DNA of 64,000 nucleotides, taken from assembly GCA_013032095.1 (NCBI GenBank), contig WQBJ01000021.1, positions 1-64,000 on the forward strand, written 5' to 3'. The position numbers and the translations under genes were made by a program. Every line of letters starts with the position of its first letter. Positions within the stretch are counted from its first letter, which is position 1. The notes beneath the pieces are model-generated. The model worked only from the letters and a program-made list of their open reading frames with translations. It did not search any database and was not told the origin of the DNA. The stretch comes from Ruegeria atlantica (lineage in GTDB: Bacteria; Pseudomonadota; Alphaproteobacteria; Rhodobacterales; Rhodobacteraceae). Below, piece after piece: positions 46,915 through 56,083 of this stretch.

Positions 46915-47564
46915 TCCAAATGAGCGATGATCGAACGCAAGGTCGGGATGCCATCGCCCTTTTCGGAGGAGGTCAGAACGATTTCCGGGAAGGCGGCTGG
47001 ATGTTTCGACAACGCGCTGCGCACCTGATCCAGTACTTTCTCACGATCCTTGGCCTTGACCTTGTCGGCCTTGGTCATCACGCATTGAAAAGTTACGGCG
47101 CTTGTATCCAGCAGCTTCATGATCTCGGCGTCGACCGGTTTCACCCCGTGGCGCGAGTCAATCAGCACGAAGGCGCGGCGCAGGGTCTGACGACCGCTCA
47201 GGTATTGCTTCAGCAGCCGTTGCCATTTCTCCACCACCTTGACCGGCGCATTGGCATAGCCATAGCCGGGCAGGTCAACCAGATACAGCTCGGGACCTTG
47301 GGTGAAAAAGTTGATCTCTTGCGTGCGGCCCGGCGTGTTCGACGCGCGCGCCAACCCCTTGGTTCCGGTCAGCGCGTTGATCAGGCTGGACTTGCCCACG
47401 TTTGAACGGCCTGCGAAGCAGACCTCTAAACGGTCGGGCGCGGGCAGTCCGTTCATTGCGACCACGCCTTTGACAAACTCGGACTCGCCCGCAAACAGTT
47501 TGCGGCCGCGCTCCAGCGCGAACTCATCAGGATCTTCGGCCAGAGGGAAGGGGAGGGTGTTCAT
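46911..47564 (-). CDS. engB: Ribosome biogenesis GTPase EngB (YihA/YsxC)
   Basis: A 217-residue GTPase for 50S assembly with G1 GRSNVGKSSLINAL, G3 DLPGYGYA and G4 TKADK. It overlaps both neighbours by four bases (MOSC upstream, DUF2946 downstream), forming a coupled minus-strand operon yidC-MOSC-engB. Confidence 0.95.
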   Translation of the reverse strand: MNTLPFPLAEDPDEFALERGRKLFAGESEFVKGVVAMNGLPAPDRLEVCFAGRSNVGKSSLINALTGTKGLARASNTPGRTQEINFFTQGPELYLVDLPGYGYANAPVKVVEKWQRLLKQYLSGRQTLRRAFVLIDSRHGVKPVDAEIMKLLDTSAVTFQCVMTKADKVKAKDREKVLDQVRSALSKHPAAFPEIVLTSSEKGDGIPTLRSIIAHLE

Positions 47565-48298
47565 AGCAGTTCTACCTTATCACCAACCGAGATTTTGCCG
47601 CCCTTGAGAACTTCGGCATAGACGCCAAAATCCTTGTGGCCCCAGGTTTCCAGCGCGCCCAAAGTGTCGGCATCACGTACGCCCGTGTCCGGATTGGCCG
47701 TTGTCGCCAAGCAGCGGGTGATGCGTTCACGAACGCTGAACACGGCTTCGCCGATCTGAACCTCACGACCCAGCCAGTCGAATTCCTCCCACAGCGGCAT
47801 ATCGTCGAACCAGATATTGCCGCGCCAGCGATGGATCGACAGATCCTGACCCAGCTTTTGCCCAACTGCGCGGTGAGACGCCATGTTGCACAGGCTGATC
47901 GAGGGGAAATCGCTGTCGGTCATGCCGCGCCCCGGAACCCGGATGATCCGCGCCGAGGTCGCCCGGTCCGCAGGCATCAGAGGTTTGACCCAGTCCAGAA
48001 ATGCCTGCTGCTCGTTGTCGGGGGCAAAGGTTAAATCCGGGCGGTCTGGGTGGGACACCGTCAGGGTATCTCCATCCGACAGTGCGGAAATCGCCATCAA
48101 CTGCGGTGCTTTCGCACCTCGGCTGAAATTGGCGCAAGGCACCCAGCCAGAGCCGTCCGCCTTGGACGCCTCATGCGCGACCGCCCAAACGCGATCCCCG
48201 GGCATGGTTTGCCCGGGGATCACGGTTACGGTCTCGACAGCTTCACGACCATGGCTTTTGATCGGATGCCGCCAAAGCTGGGTTACTTCAGCTGTCAT
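47561..48298 (-). CDS. MOSC-domain protein
   Basis: A 245-residue MOSC-family protein with the HPIKSHGREAVE N-terminal block and the C-terminal beta-barrel (ERITRCLATTANPDTGVRD) that holds the conserved Cys of molybdenum-cofactor sulfurases and related enzymes. It may handle molybdenum cofactor or sulfur. It is coupled by ATGA overlaps to yidC and engB. Confidence 0.85.
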   Translation of the reverse strand: MTAEVTQLWRHPIKSHGREAVETVTVIPGQTMPGDRVWAVAHEASKADGSGWVPCANFSRGAKAPQLMAISALSDGDTLTVSHPDRPDLTFAPDNEQQAFLDWVKPLMPADRATSARIIRVPGRGMTDSDFPSISLCNMASHRAVGQKLGQDLSIHRWRGNIWFDDMPLWEEFDWLGREVQIGEAVFSVRERITRCLATTANPDTGVRDADTLGALETWGHKDFGVYAEVLKGGKISVGDKVELL

Positions 48299-50097
48299 TT
48301 ATCGCCCGTTTTCGGTGTTCGCTTGAAGCCGGATTTGATGTTGCCGAACACGTCCGGCTTATAACCCTGGCTGCGCATGATCAGGTATTGCTGCGTGAAC
48401 GTGATCGTGTTGTTCGCGATCCAGTAGACAACCAGCCCGCTTGCAAAACTGCCAAGCATGAACATGAACACCCACGGCATCCAGGCAAAGATCATCGCCT
48501 GCGTCGGGTCGGTTGGTGCCGGGTTCAGTTTCTGTTGCAGCCACATCGAGATACCTAGCAACAACGGCAAAATACCGATGAAGATCAGCGCCATGAGGCT
48601 GTCAGGCTGCGGTCCGGCCCAAGGCAGCAGCCCAAACAAGTTCATGATCGAGGTTGGGTCCGGCGCGCTCAGGTCCTGGAAGGGACCAAACCAAGGAGCC
48701 TGACGCAGTTCGATGGTGACGAAGATCACCTTATACAGCGAGAAGAAGATCGGAATCTGCATGAGGATCGGCAAACAACCCGCAGCGGGGTTCACCTTTT
48801 CCTTCTTGTACAGTTCCATCATACCCTGCTGCATCTTCTGACGGTCGTCGCCAGCGGCCTCTTTCAAGGCCTCCATCTGCGGCTGGAGTTCTTTCATCTT
48901 GGCCATTGAGACGTAGGATTTGAACGCCAGTGGGAACAGGATCGCCTTGATGATCAGGGTCAGGCCGATGATCGACCAGCCCATGTTGCCAATCAGCGCG
49001 TTGATGTTGTGCAGCAGCCAGAAGATCGGCTTGGTCAGGAAGAAGAACCAGCCCCAGTCGATGCTGTCGATGAATTTCTGCACGCCTTCCGCCTGATACT
49101 CGCGAATGGTTTCCCATTCCTTGGCTCCGGCAAACAGTCGTGTCGTCACTTGGGCCGTTTCTCCGGCACCTACAGTAAGCGTCGGAGTCTTGATGTCGGC
49201 CTGATAGACTTTATTGCGGGCGTTGAATGCAGCCGAAGATGTGAACTGGGACCCCTGCTCAGGGATGAGCGTTGTCATCCAATAGTGATCTGTGAAACCG
49301 ATCCAGCCTTCACTCATGTTTTCGAATGTTTCGGACTCATCCTGAAGATCGCCATAGTCGACTTCGGTGAGGGTGCCGTCAGCCATGCTGATCAGGCCCT
49401 CATGCAGGATGAAGAAGTTCTTCAGGTCGGGAATATCGCCATCCTCGCCGATACCATGGCGAGCAAGGATTCCGTAGGGCGCCATGGCCACGGTGGCGTC
49501 GGATGCGTTCTCAACCGATTGGGTGACGGTGAACATATAGTTCTCATCCACCGAGATCATTCGGCGGAAGGTCAGCCCCTTGCCATTTTCCCATTTTAGG
49601 GTGATCGGCGTTTCAACGCCCAGTGTTTCGCCCTCTTCAACGGTCCACTGCGTGTTCGGGCCGGGAACGTCTTCGCCTCCGACACCTGCACCGGGGGCCC
49701 AGCCATACAGAGCGTAATAGGCGGATTCAGATCCGATCGGCGACAGCAGGTCAACGATTGGCGCGCCCTCGTCGATCGAAACCTTGTAGTCTTTCAGGAA
49801 CAACTCATCGATCCGGCCGCCCGACAGCGACAGGCTACCCTTCAGACGAGGCGTGTCGATATCGACACGAGGAGCCTGGTCCTCTGGCAGTGCCTCTTCA
49901 GTGACGGTCGTGGCGTCGCCCGCGGTTCCGGTACCCGTAGCGCTTGGCGTCTGAACCTCATTGCCTTCGACGGCGGTAATCTCGGTCTGCTCTGGCGTCG
50001 GTGCCTGTTCCGGGGGAGGGAACAGCACGAACCAAACAAGGATCACGAGAAAGCTGAGCGCGGTTGCAAGGATGAGATTCTTGTTCTGATCGTCCAT
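48295..50097 (-). CDS. yidC: Membrane protein insertase YidC
   Basis: A 600-residue insertase. The N-terminal anchor is followed by the large periplasmic P1 domain and then the conserved five-segment core, with GWSIIGLTLIIKAILFPLAF and NPAAGCLPILMQIPIFFSLY. It inserts and folds inner-membrane proteins with or without SecYEG. The start at 50097 (MDDQNKNLIL) is chosen over an upstream ATG at 50142 because it opens the first membrane segment. In most bacteria yidC is next to yidD-rnpA-rpmH; here two genes intervene. Confidence 0.95.
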   Translation of the reverse strand: MDDQNKNLILATALSFLVILVWFVLFPPPEQAPTPEQTEITAVEGNEVQTPSATGTGTAGDATTVTEEALPEDQAPRVDIDTPRLKGSLSLSGGRIDELFLKDYKVSIDEGAPIVDLLSPIGSESAYYALYGWAPGAGVGGEDVPGPNTQWTVEEGETLGVETPITLKWENGKGLTFRRMISVDENYMFTVTQSVENASDATVAMAPYGILARHGIGEDGDIPDLKNFFILHEGLISMADGTLTEVDYGDLQDESETFENMSEGWIGFTDHYWMTTLIPEQGSQFTSSAAFNARNKVYQADIKTPTLTVGAGETAQVTTRLFAGAKEWETIREYQAEGVQKFIDSIDWGWFFFLTKPIFWLLHNINALIGNMGWSIIGLTLIIKAILFPLAFKSYVSMAKMKELQPQMEALKEAAGDDRQKMQQGMMELYKKEKVNPAAGCLPILMQIPIFFSLYKVIFVTIELRQAPWFGPFQDLSAPDPTSIMNLFGLLPWAGPQPDSLMALIFIGILPLLLGISMWLQQKLNPAPTDPTQAMIFAWMPWVFMFMLGSFASGLVVYWIANNTITFTQQYLIMRSQGYKPDVFGNIKSGFKRTPKTGDK

Positions 50098-50220
50098 CGG
50101 GGACAGCCACCTTAAGCAGTGAAACACACCCGGTGGGTTCAACAGAGTGCAGGCCCAAAGGTCAAGCGGAATCGCCCGTCATTTCGTCACGGATCGCGTG
50201 TCTTTGGCGTAAATCAGCGA

Positions 50221-51765
50221 TTATGGACCTGTCTGTCGCCCTATCTTCGGCATTTCGTTGACCTTGTTCTGGTGTGCCGTCATCCAGTCCAGCGTCTTTT
50301 CAAAGGGCATCGGCTTGCCGATCCCGAAGCCTTGAACGTGGTCGCACCCGAGTTGCGCCATCAGGGCATGCTCGCCCTGCGTTTCCACGCCTTCGGCTAG
50401 GGTCTCGACATTCAGGCGTTCTGCCATGGTCAGAATTGCACTGACCAACTGTTGCTGGCTGGCGTCGCGATCCGCCTTGGCAACAAAAGAGCGGTCAATC
50501 TTTATCCGGGTGACGTCAAAGCGTTTGATCGACGCAATTGAGGCATGGCCGGTGCCGAAATCGTCCAGATCAATGCAGCAGCCCAACTTAGACATGCTGA
50601 TAACGTTTCGGGTGATCACATCATCGGGGCGGCGCGAGAACACGGTTTCCAGAATCTCGACCGCCAGGCGGTCTGGTGTCAGGTCGTTCTGGTCTAGCTC
50701 CCACTTCAGGCGGTCGATCAGGGCCGGGTCCCGCAGTTCCTCGGACGAGAAATTCACGCCGACCCGAGGCACCACGACCCCTGCGCGATCCCAATCGCGC
50801 ATAGCCGCGAACGCGTGATGGCGAATCGTCTGACCGAGTTTTTCCATCAATTCAGACTGTTCGGCAAAGGGGAGGAATACTTGCGGCCCCATCACGCCTT
50901 TCTGCGGATGTTCCCAACGCGCCAATGCCTCAAACCCTGTGACCTGCCCAGTGTCGGTCGAAATCTGAGGTTGAAACCAGGGGCGGATTTCGCCGTTGTC
51001 CAGCGCCGCCTCAAACTCCTTGCGCAGGTTGGCACGGATGCGCGAGCGGCGACGGGTTTCACTGGAATAGGCGCGGATGGTCGATGGCCCATTCCGCTGA
51101 GCTTCGTCCAGCGCGGCAGAGGCGGCATCAATCCAATCCGGATATTCTCCGTCAGCCACGCTGGACAGCAAGCTAAATCCGATCGAACAAGATACGTAGA
51201 CCCCGGTACCGTTCAGCGTGAAAGGGTCTTCAATGATCGCCTGAATACGTCCAGCCATCTGAATGCAGGCCTCCAGATCCAGTTGATGGGATGGATGCAG
51301 GCCGATTGCGATCTTGTCTTGCTCCAGCCGAGTTGCAATGTCCTGAGTGCGTATGGCCGAAAGAATGCGGCGGCCGAACTGGTCGGCCAAGTGATTGGCG
51401 GCAGCGTTGCCATGTAAATCCAAAATCTCCGAATACTCATCCAATGCGACAAGGATACAGGCCGACTCTGCGCCGCTGGTGGAGGATGAATTGAAGAAGC
51501 CTTCCAGTTCAGTGGAAAAGGTGCCGATTGCCATCAAACCGCCGGGCGGGTTGCGCTGCTGGTGTTTTTTGTCAACCCGCGCGTCTAATGCGGCAACACC
51601 CAAGAAAGCCAACGGCAGGCTGAGAGCAACAATCACCAACGCCCGTTCGCCTCCCATCCAGAAGGCTGCAAGACTGATGGCCGGAATAAAGGCCAGCGCG
51701 GCAGGACCGCTCAGAACAGATGCAAGAGCGTCGAGAAGGCGTTCGACTGAGAAATGTTTCCACAT
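50221..51765 (-). CDS. Cyclic-di-GMP phosphodiesterase (EAL) with degenerate GGDEF domain
   Basis: A 514-residue protein with two N-terminal membrane segments (about 20-60), a GGDEF-like domain whose active motif is lost (the position reads LEQDKIAIG), and an EAL domain with GFEALARW, the ETVFSRR block, DDFGTGHAS and KIDRSF. It likely degrades cyclic di-GMP, with the GGDEF-like part possibly sensing GTP. It interrupts the usual yidC-rnpA neighbourhood. Confidence 0.88.
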   Translation of the reverse strand: MWKHFSVERLLDALASVLSGPAALAFIPAISLAAFWMGGERALVIVALSLPLAFLGVAALDARVDKKHQQRNPPGGLMAIGTFSTELEGFFNSSSTSGAESACILVALDEYSEILDLHGNAAANHLADQFGRRILSAIRTQDIATRLEQDKIAIGLHPSHQLDLEACIQMAGRIQAIIEDPFTLNGTGVYVSCSIGFSLLSSVADGEYPDWIDAASAALDEAQRNGPSTIRAYSSETRRRSRIRANLRKEFEAALDNGEIRPWFQPQISTDTGQVTGFEALARWEHPQKGVMGPQVFLPFAEQSELMEKLGQTIRHHAFAAMRDWDRAGVVVPRVGVNFSSEELRDPALIDRLKWELDQNDLTPDRLAVEILETVFSRRPDDVITRNVISMSKLGCCIDLDDFGTGHASIASIKRFDVTRIKIDRSFVAKADRDASQQQLVSAILTMAERLNVETLAEGVETQGEHALMAQLGCDHVQGFGIGKPMPFEKTLDWMTAHQNKVNEMPKIGRQTGP

Positions 51766-51836
51766 CGGTTTTCTGGGCCTCTACAATGGGCATAGCACGA
51801 TTTGTGCAACCGTAGAAAACCAATCTGAGTCAGACG

Positions 51837-52730
51837 TTAACGCAGCTGTGGAATTTCGTCAGAATTTTCGTCTTTTTTGCCGGGGTTTAGACCCAAGTTC
51901 GCGAAATCGAACAGCTTCGGGTCCAGCAGATGTGAGGGCCGGGCATTGGTCAGCGCCCGGAACATCACCTGACGCCGACCAGGGCTGTTCCTTTCCCACT
52001 GGTCCAGGATCTGCTTCACCTGCTGGCGTTGCAGCCCGTCCTGACTGCCGCACAGGTCGCAGGGGATTATGGGATAATTCATTGAGTTGGCGAATTTCTC
52101 GCAATCGGCCTCGGCCACATGTGCCAGCGGGCGAAAGACGAACAGGTCGCCTTCTTCGTTCACCAGTTTCGGCGGCATCGTGGCCAGTCGCCCGCCGTGG
52201 AATAGGTTCATGAAGAACGTCTCAAGGATATCGTCCCGGTGATGGCCCAGCACGACGGCGGAACAGCCCTCTTCTCGGGCGATGCGGTACAGGTTGCCGC
52301 GGCGCAGGCGCGAACACAGGGCGCAATAGGTGCGGCCCTGCGGGACCTTGTCCATCACAACCGAGTACGTGTCCTGATATTCGATGCGGTGGGGCACACC
52401 CATCCGTTCCAGAAACTCGGGCAGGACGGTGGCCGGGAAACCGGGCTGGCCCTGATCCAGATTGCAGGCAAGCAGATCGACCGGCAGCAACCCACGCCAT
52501 TTCAGTTCATACAGAACGGCCAGCAGAGTATAGCTGTCCTTGCCGCCCGACAGACAGACCAGCCAGCGGGGCGGTTTGCCGTCCTTGTCATGGGCGGTCG
52601 AATCCACCATTCCGTACTGCTCAATGGCTTCGCGTGTCTGGCGCACGATGCGTTTGCGCAGCTTCTTGAACTCGGTGGTCGAGGGTGCGCCGGCAAAGAG
52701 CGGGTGGATATCGTCAGCTTCGTCAAACAT
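51837..52730 (-). CDS. ttcA: tRNA 2-thiocytidine biosynthesis protein TtcA
   Basis: A 297-residue PP-loop enzyme for s2C32 in tRNA. The PP-loop [10 protein letters not shown], the [10 protein letters not shown] cysteine pair that helps hold the [4Fe-4S] cluster and a further Cys in CDLCGSQ are present. The N-terminus [14 protein letters not shown] and the C-terminal [13 protein letters not shown] match the alphaproteobacterial family. Confidence 0.92.
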   Translation of the reverse strand: MFDEADDIHPLFAGAPSTTEFKKLRKRIVRQTREAIEQYGMVDSTAHDKDGKPPRWLVCLSGGKDSYTLLAVLYELKWRGLLPVDLLACNLDQGQPGFPATVLPEFLERMGVPHRIEYQDTYSVVMDKVPQGRTYCALCSRLRRGNLYRIAREEGCSAVVLGHHRDDILETFFMNLFHGGRLATMPPKLVNEEGDLFVFRPLAHVAEADCEKFANSMNYPIIPCDLCGSQDGLQRQQVKQILDQWERNSPGRRQVMFRALTNARPSHLLDPKLFDFANLGLNPGKKDENSDEIPQLR

Positions 52731-52786
52731 GCGCAGCCCCTACAATAGTTGGCGCAACCGAGCAAGATGCCGACCGGTTGCGGGGT

Positions 52787-53032
52787 CTAGTCCTTCTTTG
52801 TCCGTTTGCCGGTGTCGGGGACGGGATCGTAACCGTCTCCGCCCCACGGGTGACAGCGACCGATCCGTCGGGCGGCCAACCATGTGCCTTTAATGGCCCC
52901 GTGTTTCTCCAGCGCCTCCAGCGCATAAGCCGAGCATGTGGGTTGATAGCGGCAGTTGAACCCGACCCAGGGGCTGAACACCAACCGATACGCCCGGACG
53001 GGCAGGGCGAAGATATGTGCCAGCAGGGTCAT
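52787..53032 (-). CDS. yidD: Membrane protein insertion efficiency factor YidD
   Basis: An 81-residue protein with the YidD signature [19 protein letters not shown] and [14 protein letters not shown]. It assists membrane protein insertion by YidC. It overlaps the end of rnpA by four bases. Confidence 0.95.
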   Translation of the reverse strand: MTLLAHIFALPVRAYRLVFSPWVGFNCRYQPTCSAYALEALEKHGAIKGTWLAARRIGRCHPWGGDGYDPVPDTGKRTKKD

Positions 53033-53454
53033 TTCCGCGTGCCGTGGACTTTACGAAGGGCATAGCGCAGATCGTCCAACAAGGCCTCGAACGGGCGCGT
53101 GGCGGTGATCTCGGCACGGCCGATCAGTACGTAATCCCACCCCTCTTGCCCCTGAACGGGCAGCACGGCACGAGCGGCCTCGCGCAATCTTCGCTTGGCG
53201 CGGTTGCGGGCCACGGCATTGCCGACCTTTTTGGAACAGGTAAAGCCCACGCGAATCCCCGACGCTTCGTCCGGCGCACGTTCGCGGGCTTGCACCATCA
53301 TCGATGAGGTACCTTGTCTGCGGGCACGAGCCGCTTTCAGGAAGTCGGACCGTTTTTTCAGGACAATCAAAGTTTCAGGCGCGCAAACGGACGCCGCCGG
53401 GGGCGTATCCCCGGGGTGGTTTTTACCATCCACAGGGGCCTCCGGCGGCGTCAT
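53029..53454 (-). CDS. rnpA: Ribonuclease P protein component
   Basis: A 141-residue RnpA that assists the catalytic RNA in 5' tRNA maturation. The core [20 protein letters not shown] and the RNR motif region ([18 protein letters not shown]) are intact, after an N-terminal extension of about 28 residues ([20 protein letters not shown]). The ATG at 53454 is preferred over a TTG at 53460. It is between rpmH and yidD, as usual. Confidence 0.93.
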   Translation of the reverse strand: MTPPEAPVDGKNHPGDTPPAASVCAPETLIVLKKRSDFLKAARARRQGTSSMMVQARERAPDEASGIRVGFTCSKKVGNAVARNRAKRRLREAARAVLPVQGQEGWDYVLIGRAEITATRPFEALLDDLRYALRKVHGTRK

Positions 53455-53479
53455 GTTCAAAACCTGATCGGTGAGCGGT

Positions 53480-53614
53480 TTACGCGCTCAGCGACTTGCG
53501 GCCACGTGCGCGGCGCGCGTTCAGAATCTTACGGCCAGCCTTGGTGGCCATGCGTGCGCGGAAACCGTGGCGGCGTTTGCGAACCAGGTTCGAAGGCTGA
53601 TAGGTGCGTTTCAT
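53480..53614 (-). CDS. rpmH: 50S ribosomal protein L34 (bL34)
   Basis: 44 residues reading [20 protein letters not shown] and on to GRKSLSA, the standard L34. It is the first gene of the minus-strand rpmH-rnpA-yidD series. A GGAG-type site precedes the ATG. Confidence 0.97.
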
Positions 53615-53683
53615 CGCTCCGTCTCCAATCTATAGCGGTCGGGTGCGGCGCGGATTCGCCTGCCCGTGGTGTTCGAAGCCCGT

Positions 53684-53712
53684 CCTCTACTGGGTAGCGG
53701 GGGGTAAGTCAA
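53684..53712 (-). promoter_or_regulatory. rpmH promoter
   Basis: On the minus strand TTGACT (53712-53707) and TAGAGG (53689-53684) are spaced by 17 bases, about 70 bases before the rpmH start. It should drive rpmH-rnpA-yidD. Confidence 0.65.
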
Positions 53713-53883
53713 ACCCCTAGGTGGGTGTTTTGACGCCTTTTGCAACAATTCTGTAACCACGTCACGCAAAAGGTTTCAAAAAGCCGGATTTAAGGCCCCA
53801 AACCCTCACATTCCCTGCCAAAACATCAACGCAGCGTGAGGCCCCTGTTGTGCGGGCCTGTCACGGCGCATGTTGGGGGCAGA

Positions 53884-54642
53884 ATGAAACGTACGAAACC
53901 GGACAGCGTCATGAGCGATACAACTCAGGCCCCGCGCAATAGGCTTGCGCGACATATACCATTGCTGGTGATTCTCGTTGTTGCCGCGGTAGGTTTTTTT
54001 ACGCTGGGCGAGTACCTGACATTCGAGACTCTGCGCGATAATCGCGAGGCGCTACTGATGTGGCGCGACTCGCACTACTGGGCGATGGCTGCTGTATTCA
54101 TCGCGGTCTATATCGTGATCGTTGCCTTTTCGCTGCCGGGCGCAGCCGTGGCCTCGATGACCGGCGGGTTTCTGTTTGGCCTGTTCGCGGGCACCGTCTT
54201 TAATGTCTTTGCCGCAACCATTGGGGCGTCAACCATCTTTCTGGCGGCACGCTGGGGGTTGGGCGAGTCTCTGACCGCGCGGTTGGAATCCTCGGAAGGC
54301 ACAATCAAAAAGCTCAAGGATGGCCTGCGCGAGAATGAAATCTCGGTCCTGTTCCTGCTACGCCTCGTGCCGGTTGTGCCGTTCTTTGTGGCCAATCTGG
54401 TACCTGCGCTGGTGGGCGTGAAATTCCGCAACTTCCTGATCACCACGGCGCTGGGCATCATACCGGGCGGCATCGTCTATACTTGGATCGGCGTTGGGTT
54501 GGGTGGTGTGTTCGACCGGGGAGAGACGCCGGACGTTTCGTTGTTGTGGGAACCTTTCGTCATCGGTCCGATCCTGGGCTTGTGCGCGCTGGCCGCGTTG
54601 CCGATAGTCATCAAAGCCCTGCGCGGCAAAAAGGACGCCTGA
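53884..54642 (+). CDS. TVP38/TMEM64 (DedA-like, SNARE-associated) membrane protein
   Basis: About 252 residues with five or six membrane segments and the family block RLVPVVPFFVANLVPALVGV, after GAAVASMTGGFLFGLFAGTV. Proteins of this superfamily scramble or flip lipids, or are linked to membrane stress. The ATG at 53884 has a GGGGGCAG site; 53911 is an alternative. It ends four bases before the flavoprotein gene, forming an operon. Confidence 0.82.
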   Translation: MKRTKPDSVMSDTTQAPRNRLARHIPLLVILVVAAVGFFTLGEYLTFETLRDNREALLMWRDSHYWAMAAVFIAVYIVIVAFSLPGAAVASMTGGFLFGLFAGTVFNVFAATIGASTIFLAARWGLGESLTARLESSEGTIKKLKDGLRENEISVLFLLRLVPVVPFFVANLVPALVGVKFRNFLITTALGIIPGGIVYTWIGVGLGGVFDRGETPDVSLLWEPFVIGPILGLCALAALPIVIKALRGKKDA

Positions 54643-54646
54643 TCTC

Positions 54647-56065
54647 ATGCAAGAACTGAAGACCGATATCCTGGTGATCGGGGCCGGGTCGGGCGGCTTG
54701 TCCGTCGCGGCAGGGGCAAGCCAGATGGGCGCTGATGTGATCTTGTTGGAAGGTCGCAAGATGGGCGGTGATTGCCTCAACTTTGGCTGCGTACCTTCCA
54801 AGGCGCTGATCGCCAGCGGTAAAGCAGCCTATGGGCAGGCACATGCCGCGGAACTGGGCGTGGCCGATGTGGCGCCTAAGGTAGACTATGCCGCCGCCAA
54901 GGATCATGTGCATGACGTGATTGCGCAGATCGAGCCGATGGACAGTCAGGAACGGTTCGAGGGGTTTGGCGTCAAAGTCATCCGCGAATATGGCAGCTTT
55001 GTTTCTCCGACACAGGTGCAGGCCGGTGAGCATTTGATCACCGCACGTCGCGTTGTGATCGCGACAGGTTCATCCCCTTTGGTCCCGCCGATCCCCGGTT
55101 TGGATCAGGTGCCGTATTACACCAACGAGACCATCTTTGACCTGCGCGACAAGCCCGAGCATCTGCTGATCATCGGCGGCGGCCCCATCGGAATGGAGAT
55201 GGCACAGGCCCATATCCGACTGGGGTGCGAGGTAACGGTAATCGAAGGCATGCAGGCGCTGGGCAAGGACGATCCCGAGGCGGCAGAGATCGTGCTGGAC
55301 ACCCTGCGCGCCGAAGGCGTTGCGATCCACGAACAGGCAATGGTCGCTCAGGTTCGCAGCAACAATGGTCTCGTTGAGGTCGTGACCGAGAATGGCGAGA
55401 TTTACACTGGCTCGCACCTGTTGCTGGCAGCGGGACGCAAGGCCAATACTGATCGCCTGAACCTTGGAGCCGCCGGGATCGAGCCCACCCGCATCGGGAT
55501 CAAGGTGGACGAGTCGCTGCGCACCACCAACCGCAAGGTCTATGCCATTGGCGATGTCGCAGGCGGGATGCAATTCACTCATGTTGCAGGGTATCACGCC
55601 GGGATCATCATCCGCTCGGCCTTGTTTGGTCTGCCGTCCAAGGCAAAAACCGCGCATATCCCCTGGGCCACCTATACAGACCCCGAATTGGCGCAAGTTG
55701 GTCTGACCGAGGCGCAGTCGCGCGACCAGTATGGCAACAAGGTTGAGATCGCGCGTTTTGACTACAACCACAACGACCGCGCGATATCCGAGCGCAAGAC
55801 GAAAGGCTTCATTAAGGTCATGGTCGTAAAAGGCCGTCCGGTGGGGGCCACAATCGTGGGTCATCAGGCGGGTGAACTGATCAACTTGTGGTCGCTGGCC
55901 TTGGCCAATAACCTGAAGATGGGGCAGATCGCTGCGATGGTTTCGCCCTATCCGACGATTGGAGAGCTTAACAAACGGGTGGCGGGTGCCTATTTCACGC
56001 CAAGGCTTTTTGAGAATCAAATGGTTAAACGAGTGGTCGGGTTTGTCCAACGCTGGATACCCTGA
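54647..56065 (+). CDS. Class I pyridine nucleotide-disulfide oxidoreductase (RclA/MerA-like)
   Basis: A 472-residue FAD enzyme with the ADP-binding IGAGSGGLS near 11, the redox-active disulfide Cys43 and Cys48 (DCLNFGC), the NAD(P)-binding IGGGPIGMEMA near 180 and the C-terminal dimer domain. It lacks the HPTFSE-type catalytic His-Glu end of lipoamide dehydrogenase (reads PYPTIGEL), so it is closer to RclA-like or mercuric-reductase-like proteins. The pairing with a TVP38 gene is widely conserved. Confidence 0.85.
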   Translation: MQELKTDILVIGAGSGGLSVAAGASQMGADVILLEGRKMGGDCLNFGCVPSKALIASGKAAYGQAHAAELGVADVAPKVDYAAAKDHVHDVIAQIEPMDSQERFEGFGVKVIREYGSFVSPTQVQAGEHLITARRVVIATGSSPLVPPIPGLDQVPYYTNETIFDLRDKPEHLLIIGGGPIGMEMAQAHIRLGCEVTVIEGMQALGKDDPEAAEIVLDTLRAEGVAIHEQAMVAQVRSNNGLVEVVTENGEIYTGSHLLLAAGRKANTDRLNLGAAGIEPTRIGIKVDESLRTTNRKVYAIGDVAGGMQFTHVAGYHAGIIIRSALFGLPSKAKTAHIPWATYTDPELAQVGLTEAQSRDQYGNKVEIARFDYNHNDRAISERKTKGFIKVMVVKGRPVGATIVGHQAGELINLWSLALANNLKMGQIAAMVSPYPTIGELNKRVAGAYFTPRLFENQMVKRVVGFVQRWIP

Positions 56066-56083
56066 CCGGGAAGGGAGAACAGA

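Noticed and set aside
50221-51765. Active diguanylate cyclase
   Set aside because: The GGDEF motif is replaced; only the EAL domain keeps its active residues.
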